Shown piece after piece: positions 34,428 to 44,296 of a stretch of DNA of 64,000 nt (its first letter is position 1; the number at the start of each line of letters is the position of its first letter). The notes under the pieces are model-generated. The model had not been told where the DNA came from. It saw only the letters and a list, made by a program, of their open reading frames with translations, and did no database searches. The DNA is from Candidatus Cloacimonadota bacterium (GTDB taxonomy: Bacteria > Cloacimonadota > Cloacimonadia > Cloacimonadales > Cloacimonadaceae). A program made the position numbers and the translations under genes. Location of the stretch: contig JAJBAV010000001.1 in NCBI GenBank assembly GCA_020532085.1, forward strand, positions 62,001-126,000. Direction: 5' to 3'.

Positions 34428-35108
34428 TCAGAACACCAATCCCAGGCCCAGCGAACCGGTGGGAAAAAACCCCAAACCCCCGCCGGCGAAGGGCACCACC
34501 TCCATACCCAGCTCGGGATGCAGGATCACCGGACCCAGATTCAGCCTCAGGCTTCCGGATACATTTCCGTGCACCAGATTTTGGGTTTCACCCGCCGGGT
34601 TACTGCTACTTTTCCGAACCAGGTTGTCATAACTGACCCGCGCACCCAGAGTGGGGACCAGCCAGGATTTCACTTCCCAGGAGGAGAGAAAGGCCAGTTC
34701 AGCCCCAAGTGACGAGTACTTCGAGTGTCCCTCAGCGGTTCCGTTGCTGGAAAGCGCTGTCAAAGAGGGCGCCAAAGCCAGATAGTTGAAGTCTGTATTT
34801 CCCACCAGTAGCTTGGCACCCAGTTTACCTCCCACCATGAAGCCGGAAGTGTAGATCCGGCCGGTCAGGTCAAACCCGGGCGACACGCTCAATCCAGTCT
34901 TGAACCCGGTGATGAGCCATCCGCCCAAGTTCTGGTCCTGCGCGTTGTTCTGCATCATGGTGCCCAGGTCCACTCCCAGGTTTTCATACAGGGTTAGCTC
35001 CAGGTTTTTGTCCTGCAGGGGCACCGCCGTGTCCAGCATGCTGATGTCCATGATGGAGCAGGCGCCAAGCGAAGCCAGCAAAGTGGCCATTATCAACAGT
35101 CTTGTCAT
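34428..35108 (-). CDS. Predicted outer-membrane lipoprotein, unrecognised family
   Basis: 226 residues from ATG 35108. It begins MTRLLIMATLLASLGAC, a lipoprotein signal with lipobox LGAC. The rest alternates short amphipathic strands separated by Gly/Asn turns (FDLTGRIYTSGFMVGGKLGAKL, WLVPTLGARVSYDNLV, GSLRLNLGPVILHPELG) and ends in a strand closing with Phe (GSLGLGLVF), the outer-membrane barrel signature. I do not recognise the family. The frame is open 16 codons upstream to 35156, but that would bury the signal peptide, so I reject it. Monocistronic, between repeat-filled spacers. Confidence 0.72.
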   Translation of the reverse strand: MTRLLIMATLLASLGACSIMDISMLDTAVPLQDKNLELTLYENLGVDLGTMMQNNAQDQNLGGWLITGFKTGLSVSPGFDLTGRIYTSGFMVGGKLGAKLLVGNTDFNYLALAPSLTALSSNGTAEGHSKYSSLGAELAFLSSWEVKSWLVPTLGARVSYDNLVRKSSSNPAGETQNLVHGNVSGSLRLNLGPVILHPELGMEVVPFAGGGLGFFPTGSLGLGLVF

Positions 35109-35390
35109 CTCTTGTAACCTCTGTAAGACAGAATAAGTGATTCTGCCACCGTGCAAAGTAAATATTCTTGAACAGGTTTATTTGACACATGGTCCGATTT
35201 ACCCGCAGACCATCTTGGGCAGAGCACGGGTTCAGACGCTTGCCCCTGCCCAGGCTTGTTCAGCGCGATGCAGGCATCGCCTGCTTTCAGATTCGACTGG
35301 GACCGGTTTTGGATCCGCCCCCCGCGCGATCCCCGCACCAGATGCGGCCATCCTCAGGGAGGCTGGCGCCGGGCTCAAAACAGCAGCTTG

Positions 35391-35419
35391 GAAAAAACCC
35401 CGGCAGCTCTGCCGGGGTT
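35391..35419 (-). terminator. Rho-independent terminator of the C25-like gene
   Basis: On the minus strand an 11-bp stem AACCCCGGCAG/CTGCCGGGGTT with a 2-base loop is followed by TTTTTT (35392-35397). It lies 41 bp after the stop codon of the 1820-residue protein gene. The rest of the 35109-35459 spacer holds no gene that I can see. Confidence 0.85.
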
Positions 35420-35459
35420 GGGATATTCAGCGCTGCCCGGGTTGGGCAGGCGAGGTTTG

Positions 35460-38400
35460 TTATTTGATCATCAGCATCTTGCGGGTGGAAACATAGTCCC
35501 CGGCCTCAAGGCGGTAGAAATAGACTCCTGAAGAGACTCCACGTCCGCCGGCATCCAGTCCGTTCCAGGTGATCCGGTGCGTTCCGGGGGCCAGGTCACC
35601 GTCCACAAGTTCCTTCACCAGCTGGCCCTTCACGTTGAAAACGCTCAGCCTGGCCTTGCCGGACCGCGCGAGATCGAAGGAGATGGTGGTGCTGGGGTTG
35701 AAGGGGTTGGGGTAGTTAGAATTGAGGCTGGTAAACAGTTCCGGCGCGTTGTCTTCCATGTTTTCCACCACGTAGGGAAATTCGAAGGCCAGGGTGTCTG
35801 AGGGGCTGCCTTCCGTGTTGTAGAAGACAGCGCTGATCAGATAGGCATAGTCTCCATGCAGCGAGATCACGTCGGTGTGGGTAAGCCCGGTGGTTTGCTG
35901 GATCAGTTCGAAGGGTCCGGTGTTGAATTTTTTATAGACGCGGTAATTCATCACCGGGAGCACCGGATCGTAGGGCGGTTCCCAACTCAGCAGCACTTCA
36001 CCGGTGAGGTTGTCAACCGCGAAACCGGCATTGGCCGGCTGGGGCAGGTTGATGAGGGTGAAATCGGCCTGGTGCACCGGATCGGCGGGGGTGATCAGGA
36101 CGTTGTTGATGCTGGAGGATTGGTGGTAAGGCAGGGTGGCATTCACGTTGAAGGTGCCGTTGGGCAGGTAGAGCCGGTAGGAACCGTCGGCAGCGGGATG
36201 GGTGGCGTAGTAGTTGCTGGCCATCACCAAAGCCTCCGGGGCCGGGGTGTCTGAAGTGGGGATCACCGTCCCGTGCAAGTATCCGGTCTTCTGGTTCACG
36301 CCGCTGAGCTCAAAATCGTCGATGAACCAGCCGATGCCGCCAGTGCCGCCGTCGGAGCCCATGCGGAAGCGGAAACGCACCTGCTGTCCGGCGTATTGGC
36401 TGAGATCGAAGATCACGGGCTGCCAGTTGGCCAGGGTCCCGGAAAATCCTGGTTCGCCGCCCAAACCGGCCAGGCTGCTGTGCGTGTAGCCGCTCAGAGG
36501 GTTGAGCAGGCTCCAGGTCATGCCGTTGTTTGTGGAAATGCCCACGTTGCCGCCGTCATAGTTATTCTCAAAACCGTAGCGGTGCTGCAGGGAAAGGGTC
36601 GCTCCGGTTTCCATGGCGTAGAGCGGGGTCACCAGCACGTAGTTCACCAAGTCCGGGTAGTTGCCGCTGAGCCCTGTCGCCCACAGCTTGGTGCCCGAAA
36701 ACGCGGTCACCTGTGAGGGCGTGCCCCAGGACCAGCCAGTTTCGGAAATGAAACCGCCGCTGTTGGTCTCAAAATCGTTGAAAATGTTGGCCATGTTGTA
36801 GGGGACCATCAGATTCGAGTTCAACGGCATGCCGTTCGAGATGGAGGCATTGAACTGGAAGGGGATGTACTGCCCCAGGGCGGACGTGCTCACGAATTGC
36901 AGCTCAAATACGAACTGCATCACGGCGTTGGCCTCAATGAGCGGCAGGATGATGATCGGTTCGGCGATCACCACATCCGTGCTTGCGGTGGAAAGCGTGG
37001 CCTGGATATCGCGGGATTGAACGGCCGCGTGGTTGTTGACGTTGATCACCAGTTTCACCGTCTCCAGCGGATCTATGATGCCGTTGAAATTGGTGTCGGC
37101 ATCGTTGATCAGGAAAGATTCGAACACCAGCACGGAGGCGTCCACCCGCAGGCTGAAACTCCTTTCCCAAACGGATTCTCCGCAGGTAATGGTGAGCAGG
37201 AAGTTGAGCACCGTGGCGTTGGGGCATTCCGGCGAAACGGTGAAGACGAAAGGAACGCGGTTGACCCCGAAGCCGTCACCCACAAGGGGAAAGTACTGAG
37301 CTGTGGCGTTCGTGATGGTGATATGCTCGCTGGTGGTGGAAAGCGTGGCCGACACATCTTCAGCGGTGAGGCTGCCGATGTTTTGCAACTGCACGCCCAG
37401 TTCGACTGTTTCGCCGGGCTCGCAGACTCCGTTGCCGTTGTCGTCGTCCACAAAGGTTTCGCTCAGCAGCAAATGTGGTTCGTGGTAATAGATGGGGATG
37501 TTGGTGATGTAGATGGCGCGCTCGTTACCCAAAGGCGAAGCGGCTGTGGGATACGTGTTTCCGTAGGAGTATTCCAGGCCCACCATGCCGCTGTGGTCCT
37601 CGATGCCGATGGTGGAGTAGCAGCCGTGGTGGCCGGTGTTTGTGGATGAATCCACATTGTTGAAAGTGTGATACTGGATCTTGATGGGGCCGTCGCCCAA
37701 AGCGGTGGCGAACACGCTCTGGTCGTAGAGGATGATCTGGAAAGTTTCCAGGCTGTTGCCGTTCACCCCGTTTTTCATGTTGTACCATTCGATCACAAAG
37801 GCGTGCTCGTCGTGGTCGTACAAGGTGTAAACACCTCCCCCGGCGTGGGTGGCCAGGTCATCCCAGAATGCCGCGATCATGGGATTGGGGCCCATGGCGC
37901 CGGGCAGGCGGTAGTTTCTGAATTCGGCATTCTCGGAAACGCCCATGGCTATGAAGCCGTTGGAGGAAACCGTGATCTGGTTGTACATGATGCCGTAAAA
38001 TTGGAAGGGGAAGGGCAGATTCACCACTTCCAGCGCGTCCGCGCCCACCTGGTCTCCCTCGTCACCGCTGGTGTAGGCGTCGGAGATGGCCAAAAGGGTG
38101 CCCACGCCTCCCTCGGCAGGCGCGATGCCGTTCCAGTCGTACACGGGGCATTCCTCGTAGGAGGTGTCTGTATCGTCGTAGATCACATAACCGTAGCTAT
38201 CCGGCCCCAAGGGATCGTGCACATCCACTTCGCCGGCCGTGAGGGTGAAGCCCAGCCATTGTTCGAAACCGGCGTCGTTATAAAGCTTGAGCTGCATGGG
38301 GATCAGCATGCCCGGCAGCAGCATGGGCCGGCCGTAGAGCTCGAACATGTCCGTGGATGGCGTCACCTGCACGTTTTGCAGCAGATCGCCATACCACGCC

Positions 38401-40922
38401 GTGTTGTCATTCACCGCCACCAGGTCGTTGAGGCTGTAGAGTTTGCCCCAGATCCCGGTCACTCCCGTGGGAGTGATGTTGCTTACCGTTACCGTGAAGC
38501 CCGCGGTTTCGTTGGGGTCGAGCACCTGGTTGCCGCCATTGGTCACCAGGCTGTTGTTGTACATCATTTTGGCATTGTGGATGGGGATGAATTCCGAGAT
38601 GTCGTAGCTTTGGTTCTGGCCGTCCGTGAGCAACACGTGGATGCGGATCATGGCCTCATGCGGCGCGTTCGGCGCGATCTGCATCACCACTGGGCTGGCG
38701 TTGAAGCCCAGCCCGCCGCCGGCGATCTCGCTGTAGGTAACCAGGGAATCCACGAAAGTCACCCAGGGGCTGTTGGAGTGGACCTGGCCGCCAAGCCCGG
38801 AAATGGGGCTGGCAGCGGTGTTGGTGAGCCCGAAAAGGATCTCCAGGGTTTCGCCGCCGTTGGCCAGGCCGTCGTTGTTGCCGGAAGAGGCGCCGGTGGT
38901 GTCATCATCGATAACGATGCTGGCCGGCACCAGGGTACCGCTGCTGTCCACGGTCAAAGTTTGCTGCAAAGGCTTGAAATCGTGTTGGGAAACTGTGAGC
39001 ACGCAGTCGTTGGTGGTCATCGTTTGCGGCAGCATCAGGATGATGTTGCCCTCGATGTCCGTATAGCCCCTGCTGATGATCGAGCCGTTCTGGGTGAGGG
39101 TTACGGATGCCCCCTCCACCGGCAGGCTGGCGCCGTTCAGCACATTCACGTCCAGCAGGCTGAGGCCCAGCGGAATGCTGGTCATGGTTGTAACGTTGAA
39201 ATGATCGGGAATGCCGGTCCAGGTTTCCATGGTGGGGTCGCCCATCAGATTGCACCAGTGGGTGAACTTAAGCACGTTGTCCGGAGAAGAGACACCATAC
39301 GTTTGTGACATGTATAGTTTGCCGTTCAGCAGGGCCTCTCCCATGGTGCGCATCCCGTATTGGAAGATGCCGCCGAAGATGCCGCCGTGCAGCACGTTGT
39401 TGAAGTTCGTATGCGTGCTGGAAGTGCTCATACCGATGCCGGTGACGGCGCCTTTGGGAACGGCCGGGGTGCCGTAGCGGATGAACTGCTCCATCTCGGA
39501 AGTGCCGTTCCAGTAGTTGTTCGTGCCGCAGGTGATGTTGATGGCGTGGGGAATCCTGTAGGCGTTGAAAAGGGCTGATTCCGACGGCGGTGAGTAGTCG
39601 ATGTAACCGCGGTAGCTGTAAAACCCGACGCCCTGGTTGATGGCCGCGTTGATCTGGGTGGCGGCGGGCGAGCTGTTGTAGATCTCCGTGAAGGTGTAAT
39701 CCGGGTTCACATTCAGCGCCCGTTCCTTGATGTATTTGCTGATGTACATGGTGGAAATGCCCGAGGGGGCGGTGTCGCCCACCAGCAGCATCCGGTCCAG
39801 CCAGTCAGCCGTGTCCAGGTTTACGTCGCGTTCATAGAGATATATCTTGCTGAGCAAGTTTTGCAGTTGGGAGATGTTTTCCACCGAGATGCGGCCTATG
39901 AAGCAGTCGCCCAGGATGTCGCTGCCGGCCAGATGCGTGTAGGGATAATCGCCGCCGCCGTTGCTGACCACGGAAGCCGCCGGGATGGTGTAGCTGCCGC
40001 TGGTATCGCCCAGCAGGATCACATAATCCGGCCGGGTGGCGGGGTTGTTGTAGGCGTTTTGGATGTAGTTCTTGATGGTGGTGGTGCTGCTGCCGGCCTG
40101 GCCGGAAGCCGTGCTGGCCACATCAACGTCCGCGCCCTTCTGCTTTTTCCAGAGCACATACTCGTTCAGGGCCGTTGTGAAGGCCGGGTCGGAGTTGCTT
40201 CCGTAAATGAGCAGGAAACGGGGCGGAACGTTGCTGTACATGAGGTCGCGGTAATCGTCAAAGTTGAGGATCATGGATTCGTAGATCCTGGCAAAGGAGG
40301 GAGAAACCGCTGTCAGTTCGCCATCCAACTCGTTGAGTCCGGGACCGCTGGTGTAGCTTAGCCTCAGGTTGATCTCCTGGTTCACCGTCAGCGTCTGGGT
40401 TTGGGGATCATAGCTGAAGGGATTCACCAGCAAGTTCACAATACGGAAATCGCGCAGGATCATGGGATCGCCGCACTGCACCGCGGTGGCTGGATAGGCA
40501 GTGCCGCCGGCATAGAAAGCGGCGTCGATCACAAAGGATTTGGGCGCTTCCTCCTGCTGGCCTTGCTGCACCGGATAGGCCATGAACTGCTGGATCTGGC
40601 TCTGCTCCTGGCTTAACACGCTAACCTCAACTCCGCCCCGGCGGGGAATGGCCAGGTGCACGCTGAGGGTGGGCAATTCCGGAAAACCGCTGTCCAGCGT
40701 GCTTCCGGCCCCTGGAAGTATGATCCGTTGGTAGATCGCCCCTCCGACCTCAGACTGTTCCAGCTCAAACTGGGGCAGGGAGAACCGGATGTCGGTATGG
40801 TTGGCGGCTTTGTCCGTGATGGCAAAGGCCTGGTTGAACTGGGTGGGCGTGTATTCGCCGGCCGCGGCAAACACGAAGCTCACGGCAAGTCCCGCCAAAA
40901 GCAGGAGTATCAAGTGTTTCAT
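35460..40922 (-). CDS. C25 (gingipain-like) peptidase homologue with type IX-like sorting tail
   Basis: 1820 residues. Signal peptide 1-20; propeptide-like region to ~225; a peptidase C25 domain about 229-600 (FLLIYGSNSD, VILLGDTSGSYTIPA, CFIGRISVEN, ITCGTNNYW with Cys465, GAVTGIGMS). The usual catalytic His of NYVGHGS is not there: the place reads YSYRGYID, with Tyr440. Four repeated beta-domains follow, each with an acidic D-x-N-G-x-x-(E/D)PxET block, then a MAM/jelly-roll-like domain (SGTKLWAT, WFIDDFELSG), a carboxypeptidase-regulatory-like and an Fn3-like domain, and the tail NYPNPFNPSTTISFDLARSG ending YVSTRKMLMIK. Probably surface-bound; proteolytic activity is uncertain. Confidence 0.9.
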   Translation of the reverse strand: MKHLILLLLAGLAVSFVFAAAGEYTPTQFNQAFAITDKAANHTDIRFSLPQFELEQSEVGGAIYQRIILPGAGSTLDSGFPELPTLSVHLAIPRRGGVEVSVLSQEQSQIQQFMAYPVQQGQQEEAPKSFVIDAAFYAGGTAYPATAVQCGDPMILRDFRIVNLLVNPFSYDPQTQTLTVNQEINLRLSYTSGPGLNELDGELTAVSPSFARIYESMILNFDDYRDLMYSNVPPRFLLIYGSNSDPAFTTALNEYVLWKKQKGADVDVASTASGQAGSSTTTIKNYIQNAYNNPATRPDYVILLGDTSGSYTIPAASVVSNGGGDYPYTHLAGSDILGDCFIGRISVENISQLQNLLSKIYLYERDVNLDTADWLDRMLLVGDTAPSGISTMYISKYIKERALNVNPDYTFTEIYNSSPAATQINAAINQGVGFYSYRGYIDYSPPSESALFNAYRIPHAINITCGTNNYWNGTSEMEQFIRYGTPAVPKGAVTGIGMSTSSTHTNFNNVLHGGIFGGIFQYGMRTMGEALLNGKLYMSQTYGVSSPDNVLKFTHWCNLMGDPTMETWTGIPDHFNVTTMTSIPLGLSLLDVNVLNGASLPVEGASVTLTQNGSIISRGYTDIEGNIILMLPQTMTTNDCVLTVSQHDFKPLQQTLTVDSSGTLVPASIVIDDDTTGASSGNNDGLANGGETLEILFGLTNTAASPISGLGGQVHSNSPWVTFVDSLVTYSEIAGGGLGFNASPVVMQIAPNAPHEAMIRIHVLLTDGQNQSYDISEFIPIHNAKMMYNNSLVTNGGNQVLDPNETAGFTVTVSNITPTGVTGIWGKLYSLNDLVAVNDNTAWYGDLLQNVQVTPSTDMFELYGRPMLLPGMLIPMQLKLYNDAGFEQWLGFTLTAGEVDVHDPLGPDSYGYVIYDDTDTSYEECPVYDWNGIAPAEGGVGTLLAISDAYTSGDEGDQVGADALEVVNLPFPFQFYGIMYNQITVSSNGFIAMGVSENAEFRNYRLPGAMGPNPMIAAFWDDLATHAGGGVYTLYDHDEHAFVIEWYNMKNGVNGNSLETFQIILYDQSVFATALGDGPIKIQYHTFNNVDSSTNTGHHGCYSTIGIEDHSGMVGLEYSYGNTYPTAASPLGNERAIYITNIPIYYHEPHLLLSETFVDDDNGNGVCEPGETVELGVQLQNIGSLTAEDVSATLSTTSEHITITNATAQYFPLVGDGFGVNRVPFVFTVSPECPNATVLNFLLTITCGESVWERSFSLRVDASVLVFESFLINDADTNFNGIIDPLETVKLVINVNNHAAVQSRDIQATLSTASTDVVIAEPIIILPLIEANAVMQFVFELQFVSTSALGQYIPFQFNASISNGMPLNSNLMVPYNMANIFNDFETNSGGFISETGWSWGTPSQVTAFSGTKLWATGLSGNYPDLVNYVLVTPLYAMETGATLSLQHRYGFENNYDGGNVGISTNNGMTWSLLNPLSGYTHSSLAGLGGEPGFSGTLANWQPVIFDLSQYAGQQVRFRFRMGSDGGTGGIGWFIDDFELSGVNQKTGYLHGTVIPTSDTPAPEALVMASNYYATHPAADGSYRLYLPNGTFNVNATLPYHQSSSINNVLITPADPVHQADFTLINLPQPANAGFAVDNLTGEVLLSWEPPYDPVLPVMNYRVYKKFNTGPFELIQQTTGLTHTDVISLHGDYAYLISAVFYNTEGSPSDTLAFEFPYVVENMEDNAPELFTSLNSNYPNPFNPSTTISFDLARSGKARLSVFNVKGQLVKELVDGDLAPGTHRITWNGLDAGGRGVSSGVYFYRLEAGDYVSTRKMLMIK

Positions 40923-40987
40923 TAGCTTACCTCTAAAGGTGTGAATATGGTTTTGCCTACTGACCTTGCAATATGCGTTCCAAAGCT

Positions 40988-42409
40988 TTACAGATTGTAA
41001 TAGAGCAACAGCTCGTGTGGATGAACCCGGTTCATAACCGCCTGATGCTCAGCCAGTTTGTGCTTGATGTGGGATTCGATCAGTTCTTCGTTAAACACGT
41101 TGCCCTGCAGCAGGAACTTGTGGTCCTCCTCCAGGCAGCGCAGCGCTTCGGCCAGGTTGGCTGGAATGGACAGCAGTTTGGCTTTCTGTTTCTCGCTCCA
41201 GGCAAAGACGTTGTCGTCGTAGGGCCCCAGTTTGTGTTTGGCGGGGTCGATCTTGTTGATGATGCCGTCCAAACCCGCCAGCAGCAAGGCGCTCATGGCG
41301 AAGTAGGGATTGCAGGTGGCGTCGCCGGTGCGGAATTCGAAGCGTTTGGTCTCCGGCGTATTGGCATATTTGGGAATGCGGATGGCCGCGCTGCGGTTGG
41401 CCAGGCCGTAGAAAAGCTTCACCGGCGCTTCAAAGCCGGGCAGCAAGCGCTTGAAGCTGTTGGTGCTGGGATTGGTGAAAGCCACCAGGGCGCGTCCGTG
41501 CTTCAGGATGCCGCCGATGAACCAGATCGCCTCGTTGGAGAGGTCAGCGTAGCCGCCTTTTTGGTAGAATATGTTCTTGCCATTTTTGTGCAGCATCATG
41601 TGAAAGTGCATGCCGTTGCCGGCCTGGTTGTAAACGGGTTTGGGCATGAAGGTGGCCGTGAGCCCGTACTCCAGGGCGGTGCGGCGGATGATGTCCTTCA
41701 TCACCATGGTGTCGTCGCAGATCTTGGGGAAGGCCAGCAGTTCCGTCTCGATCTCCTGCTGCGAGCTCAGCCCCACCTCGTGGTGGTGGTAGCGCACCTT
41801 GATCCCCTGCTCTTCCATGCGGTCCGCCATTTCCTGGCGGATCTCGTAGTAGCGGTCGAAAGGCGTGTCCATGTGATAGCCTTTTCGGCCTTGCTGGGCC
41901 ACGGCGTCGTCATCTTCAAAATCCAGGGGCAGGGCGTCTTTGCTTTCCGCGGAGGTCACGGTGTAGCCGCTGGAATATTCGTCGCTGTTGTATTCCACGG
42001 TGTCGAAGAGGTGGAACTCCAGTTCCGGGATCCAGGTGCTGTGGTCGGCGATACCGGTGGATTTGAGGTAATCCTGAGCCCTCAGGGCCACGCTGCGGGG
42101 GTCTTTTTTCACGCCGATGCGGGTTTCCGCGTCGCAGATGGAGCAGATGAAGCGCAGGGTGGGGGTCTCGAAGAAGGGGTCGATGTGCGCCGTGTCTGTG
42201 TCCGGCATCAGCACCATGTCTCCGGATTCCACGGAGCGCATGCCCGGGATGGAGGAGCCGTCGAAGGGCACGCCCAGCCGCAAAACCTCATCCAGCCCGC
42301 GGGCCGGGAAGGTGATGTGGTACCAGCGTCCGTCCATGCCGGTGTACTTCAGGTCGATCGCCTTGATGTTGTGTTTTTTGATCAATTCGATGATTTTGTT
42401 CTTGTCCAT
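40988..42409 (-). CDS. glnA: Glutamine synthetase type I
   Basis: 473 residues. It makes glutamine from glutamate, ammonia and ATP. Seen: VPFDGSSIPGM (the D-50-type loop), PELEFHLF with metal-binding Glu, NGMHFHMMLHKNG, FTNPSTNSFKRLLPGFEAP, and RSAAIRIP. The adenylylation-site block NLY-D/E-LPP of GSI-beta is absent; the matching place reads NVFAWSEKQKAKLLSIP, so control by adenylylation is not expected. It follows tyrS and the M50 gene on the same strand with a 36-bp gap. Confidence 0.95.
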   Translation of the reverse strand: MDKNKIIELIKKHNIKAIDLKYTGMDGRWYHITFPARGLDEVLRLGVPFDGSSIPGMRSVESGDMVLMPDTDTAHIDPFFETPTLRFICSICDAETRIGVKKDPRSVALRAQDYLKSTGIADHSTWIPELEFHLFDTVEYNSDEYSSGYTVTSAESKDALPLDFEDDDAVAQQGRKGYHMDTPFDRYYEIRQEMADRMEEQGIKVRYHHHEVGLSSQQEIETELLAFPKICDDTMVMKDIIRRTALEYGLTATFMPKPVYNQAGNGMHFHMMLHKNGKNIFYQKGGYADLSNEAIWFIGGILKHGRALVAFTNPSTNSFKRLLPGFEAPVKLFYGLANRSAAIRIPKYANTPETKRFEFRTGDATCNPYFAMSALLLAGLDGIINKIDPAKHKLGPYDDNVFAWSEKQKAKLLSIPANLAEALRCLEEDHKFLLQGNVFNEELIESHIKHKLAEHQAVMNRVHPHELLLYYNL

Positions 42410-42445
42410 GCTTTTTATCCTTGGATGTTTTTTGTTATCGTTTTT

Positions 42446-43093
42446 TCAGGCAACGCCCAGCAGGCCCATCACCAGGTTGATGGGCGGCAGGATCAGCCGG
42501 CCGATGATGTTCAGGTTCAGCAGGCGGGATACGATCAGAATGCCGAAGAGCACGTACATGCCGGTCCTTTCCTGGGCCATCCAGCGCCAGTAGGCGTCAT
42601 CCGGCAGCACCATGCCCAAAACCTTGCTTCCGTCCAGCGGCGGAACCGGGATCAGGTTGAAAAAAGCCAGCAGCAGGTTAAAAAACACCACCATCTGAAA
42701 GATGTAGGCCAGCAGCTGGTTGCCGGGGCTGAGGTGATACAGCAGCGCGAACACGATGGCGATCAGCAGGTTCGAAGCCGGCCCGGCCAGCGCCGAAAGC
42801 CCTATCCCCTGTTTGATGTTTTTATAGTTGTAGGGATTGAGCGGCACCGGCTTGGCATAGCCCCAGATCACGCCGGCCGTGAAATACATGATCAGCGGCA
42901 GGATCACCGTACCGAACCAATCGATGTGCTTGAGCGGGTTCAGGCTCAGCCGGCCGGCCCGTTTGGCCGTGTCGTCGCCCAGCCAGAAGGACACCACGGC
43001 GTGGCTCACTTCATGGATGATGATCGAATAGAACACGATCAGGATGATGATGCCGGTCAGCACCATTTCGATGGTTTTGTCCGATACAACCAT
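42446..43093 (-). CDS. M50-family site-2-protease-like membrane peptidase
   Basis: 215 residues with about five membrane segments. Seen: IIHEVSHAVVS, the HExxH zinc motif in helix 1 (residues ~27-31), the loop ALAGPASNLLIA, and NLIPVPPLDGSKVLG, the Asp-containing third metal motif. The YwhC/Rip3-like short form has no PDZ or CBS domain. Substrates are unknown. It begins directly after the tyrS stop codon. Confidence 0.92.
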   Translation of the reverse strand: MVVSDKTIEMVLTGIIILIVFYSIIIHEVSHAVVSFWLGDDTAKRAGRLSLNPLKHIDWFGTVILPLIMYFTAGVIWGYAKPVPLNPYNYKNIKQGIGLSALAGPASNLLIAIVFALLYHLSPGNQLLAYIFQMVVFFNLLLAFFNLIPVPPLDGSKVLGMVLPDDAYWRWMAQERTGMYVLFGILIVSRLLNLNIIGRLILPPINLVMGLLGVA

Positions 43094-44296
43094 TTACGCC
43101 TTCCTGAGTTTCAAAAACTTGCGTTTGCCGGCCCGTAGCACCATGCCGTCGGCGAGGGTGACCTCCGCGTCCACTGAACTCACCCTGGCGCCGTCGATGC
43201 TCACCCCGCCGCCCTGGATGAGGCGCTTGGCCTCTCCCCCGCTGGCGCACAAACCGCTGTCGGTGAGCAGTTTGGCCACGCGGAACACCGGTTCGCTGAC
43301 TTCAAACTCCGGCATCTCGTCCGGCAGCTCGCGTTTGGAAAAGAGCTGCTCAAAGCTTTCCTGAGCGCTCAGCGCGGCCTCTTCCCCATGGTAAAAGCCC
43401 ACGATCTCGCGCGCCAGCCTTTTCTTCAGCAGCATGGGGTTGGTGCCTTGGGCCAGTTCGCCGGTCACCTTGTCCAGCGCTTCCTCGTCGGCGTTGGCGG
43501 CGTACTTGAAATAGTTCAGGATCAGGCTGTCCGGGATGGACATCACCTTGCCGAATTTATCCGCGGCAGTGTCGAACACCGCGATATAGTTGTTCAGCGA
43601 CTTGCCCATTTTGTTCACGCCGTCGGTGCCGGTGAGGATGGGTGAAAGCACCGCCACCTGCTGTTCCTGGCCAAAGTGGCGCTGCATGTCGCGTCCGCAG
43701 AGGATGTTGAATTTCTGCTCGGTGGCGCCCAGCTCCACGTCGCTGTGGATGGCCACGGAGTCGTAGCCCTGCAATATTGGATACATGAGCTCGTGCATGC
43801 CCAGGGCCAAACCCGCCTCAAATCTGGTTCTGAAGGTATCGTGGGCCATGAACTGGGCCAGGGTGAATTTCCCCATCAGCTTTAGGACCTCGGCCATGCC
43901 CATGGCGCCGAACCACTCGCTCTGCCAGCGAACTTCGGTCTGTTCGGGCTTCAGCACCGTGTAAAGCTGCTCCATGTATTTTTCGCTGTTGGCCAGGATC
44001 TCCTCGTGCGTGAGCGGCGGCCGGGATTCGTCGCGGCCGGTGGGGTCGCCGATCTGGGCGGTGAAATCGCCGATGATGATCACTCCGGTGTGCCCCAGGT
44101 CTTGAAAATCACGCATCTTGCGGATAGGCACCAGATGGCCCAGGTGGACGTCGCAGCCGGTGGGATCGATCCCGAATTTGATCCGCAGCGGCTGGCCCGC
44201 CCGCTCGCTTTTCTCCAGCTTGGCCAGCAGGTCTTCCAGCGGAATGATCTCGTCCGTGGCTCTTTTTATCACTTTCAGTTCTTGTTCGAAACGCAT
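43094..44296 (-). CDS. tyrS: Tyrosyl-tRNA synthetase
   Basis: 400 residues from ATG 44296, which follows AGGATAG; the frame is open 29 codons upstream but only the later start matches the family. Class I synthetase: FGIDPTGCDVHLGHLVPIRK (HIGH motif as HLGH), ILQGYDSVAIHSDVELGATEQ, and KMGKSLNN (KMSKS as KMGKS). A C-terminal S4-like RNA-binding domain (SGGEAKRLIQGGGVSIDGAR) ends the protein. TyrRS of the TyrZ/long-linker type in which the second motif is KMGKS. Confidence 0.95.
   Translation of the reverse strand: MRFEQELKVIKRATDEIIPLEDLLAKLEKSERAGQPLRIKFGIDPTGCDVHLGHLVPIRKMRDFQDLGHTGVIIIGDFTAQIGDPTGRDESRPPLTHEEILANSEKYMEQLYTVLKPEQTEVRWQSEWFGAMGMAEVLKLMGKFTLAQFMAHDTFRTRFEAGLALGMHELMYPILQGYDSVAIHSDVELGATEQKFNILCGRDMQRHFGQEQQVAVLSPILTGTDGVNKMGKSLNNYIAVFDTAADKFGKVMSIPDSLILNYFKYAANADEEALDKVTGELAQGTNPMLLKKRLAREIVGFYHGEEAALSAQESFEQLFSKRELPDEMPEFEVSEPVFRVAKLLTDSGLCASGGEAKRLIQGGGVSIDGARVSSVDAEVTLADGMVLRAGKRKFLKLRKA

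Noticed and set aside
37668-39308. 546-codon plus-strand open frame
   Set aside because: Antisense of the C25-like protein gene.
40973-43138. 721-codon plus-strand open frame
   Set aside because: Antisense shadow across glnA and the M50 gene, without any family pattern.
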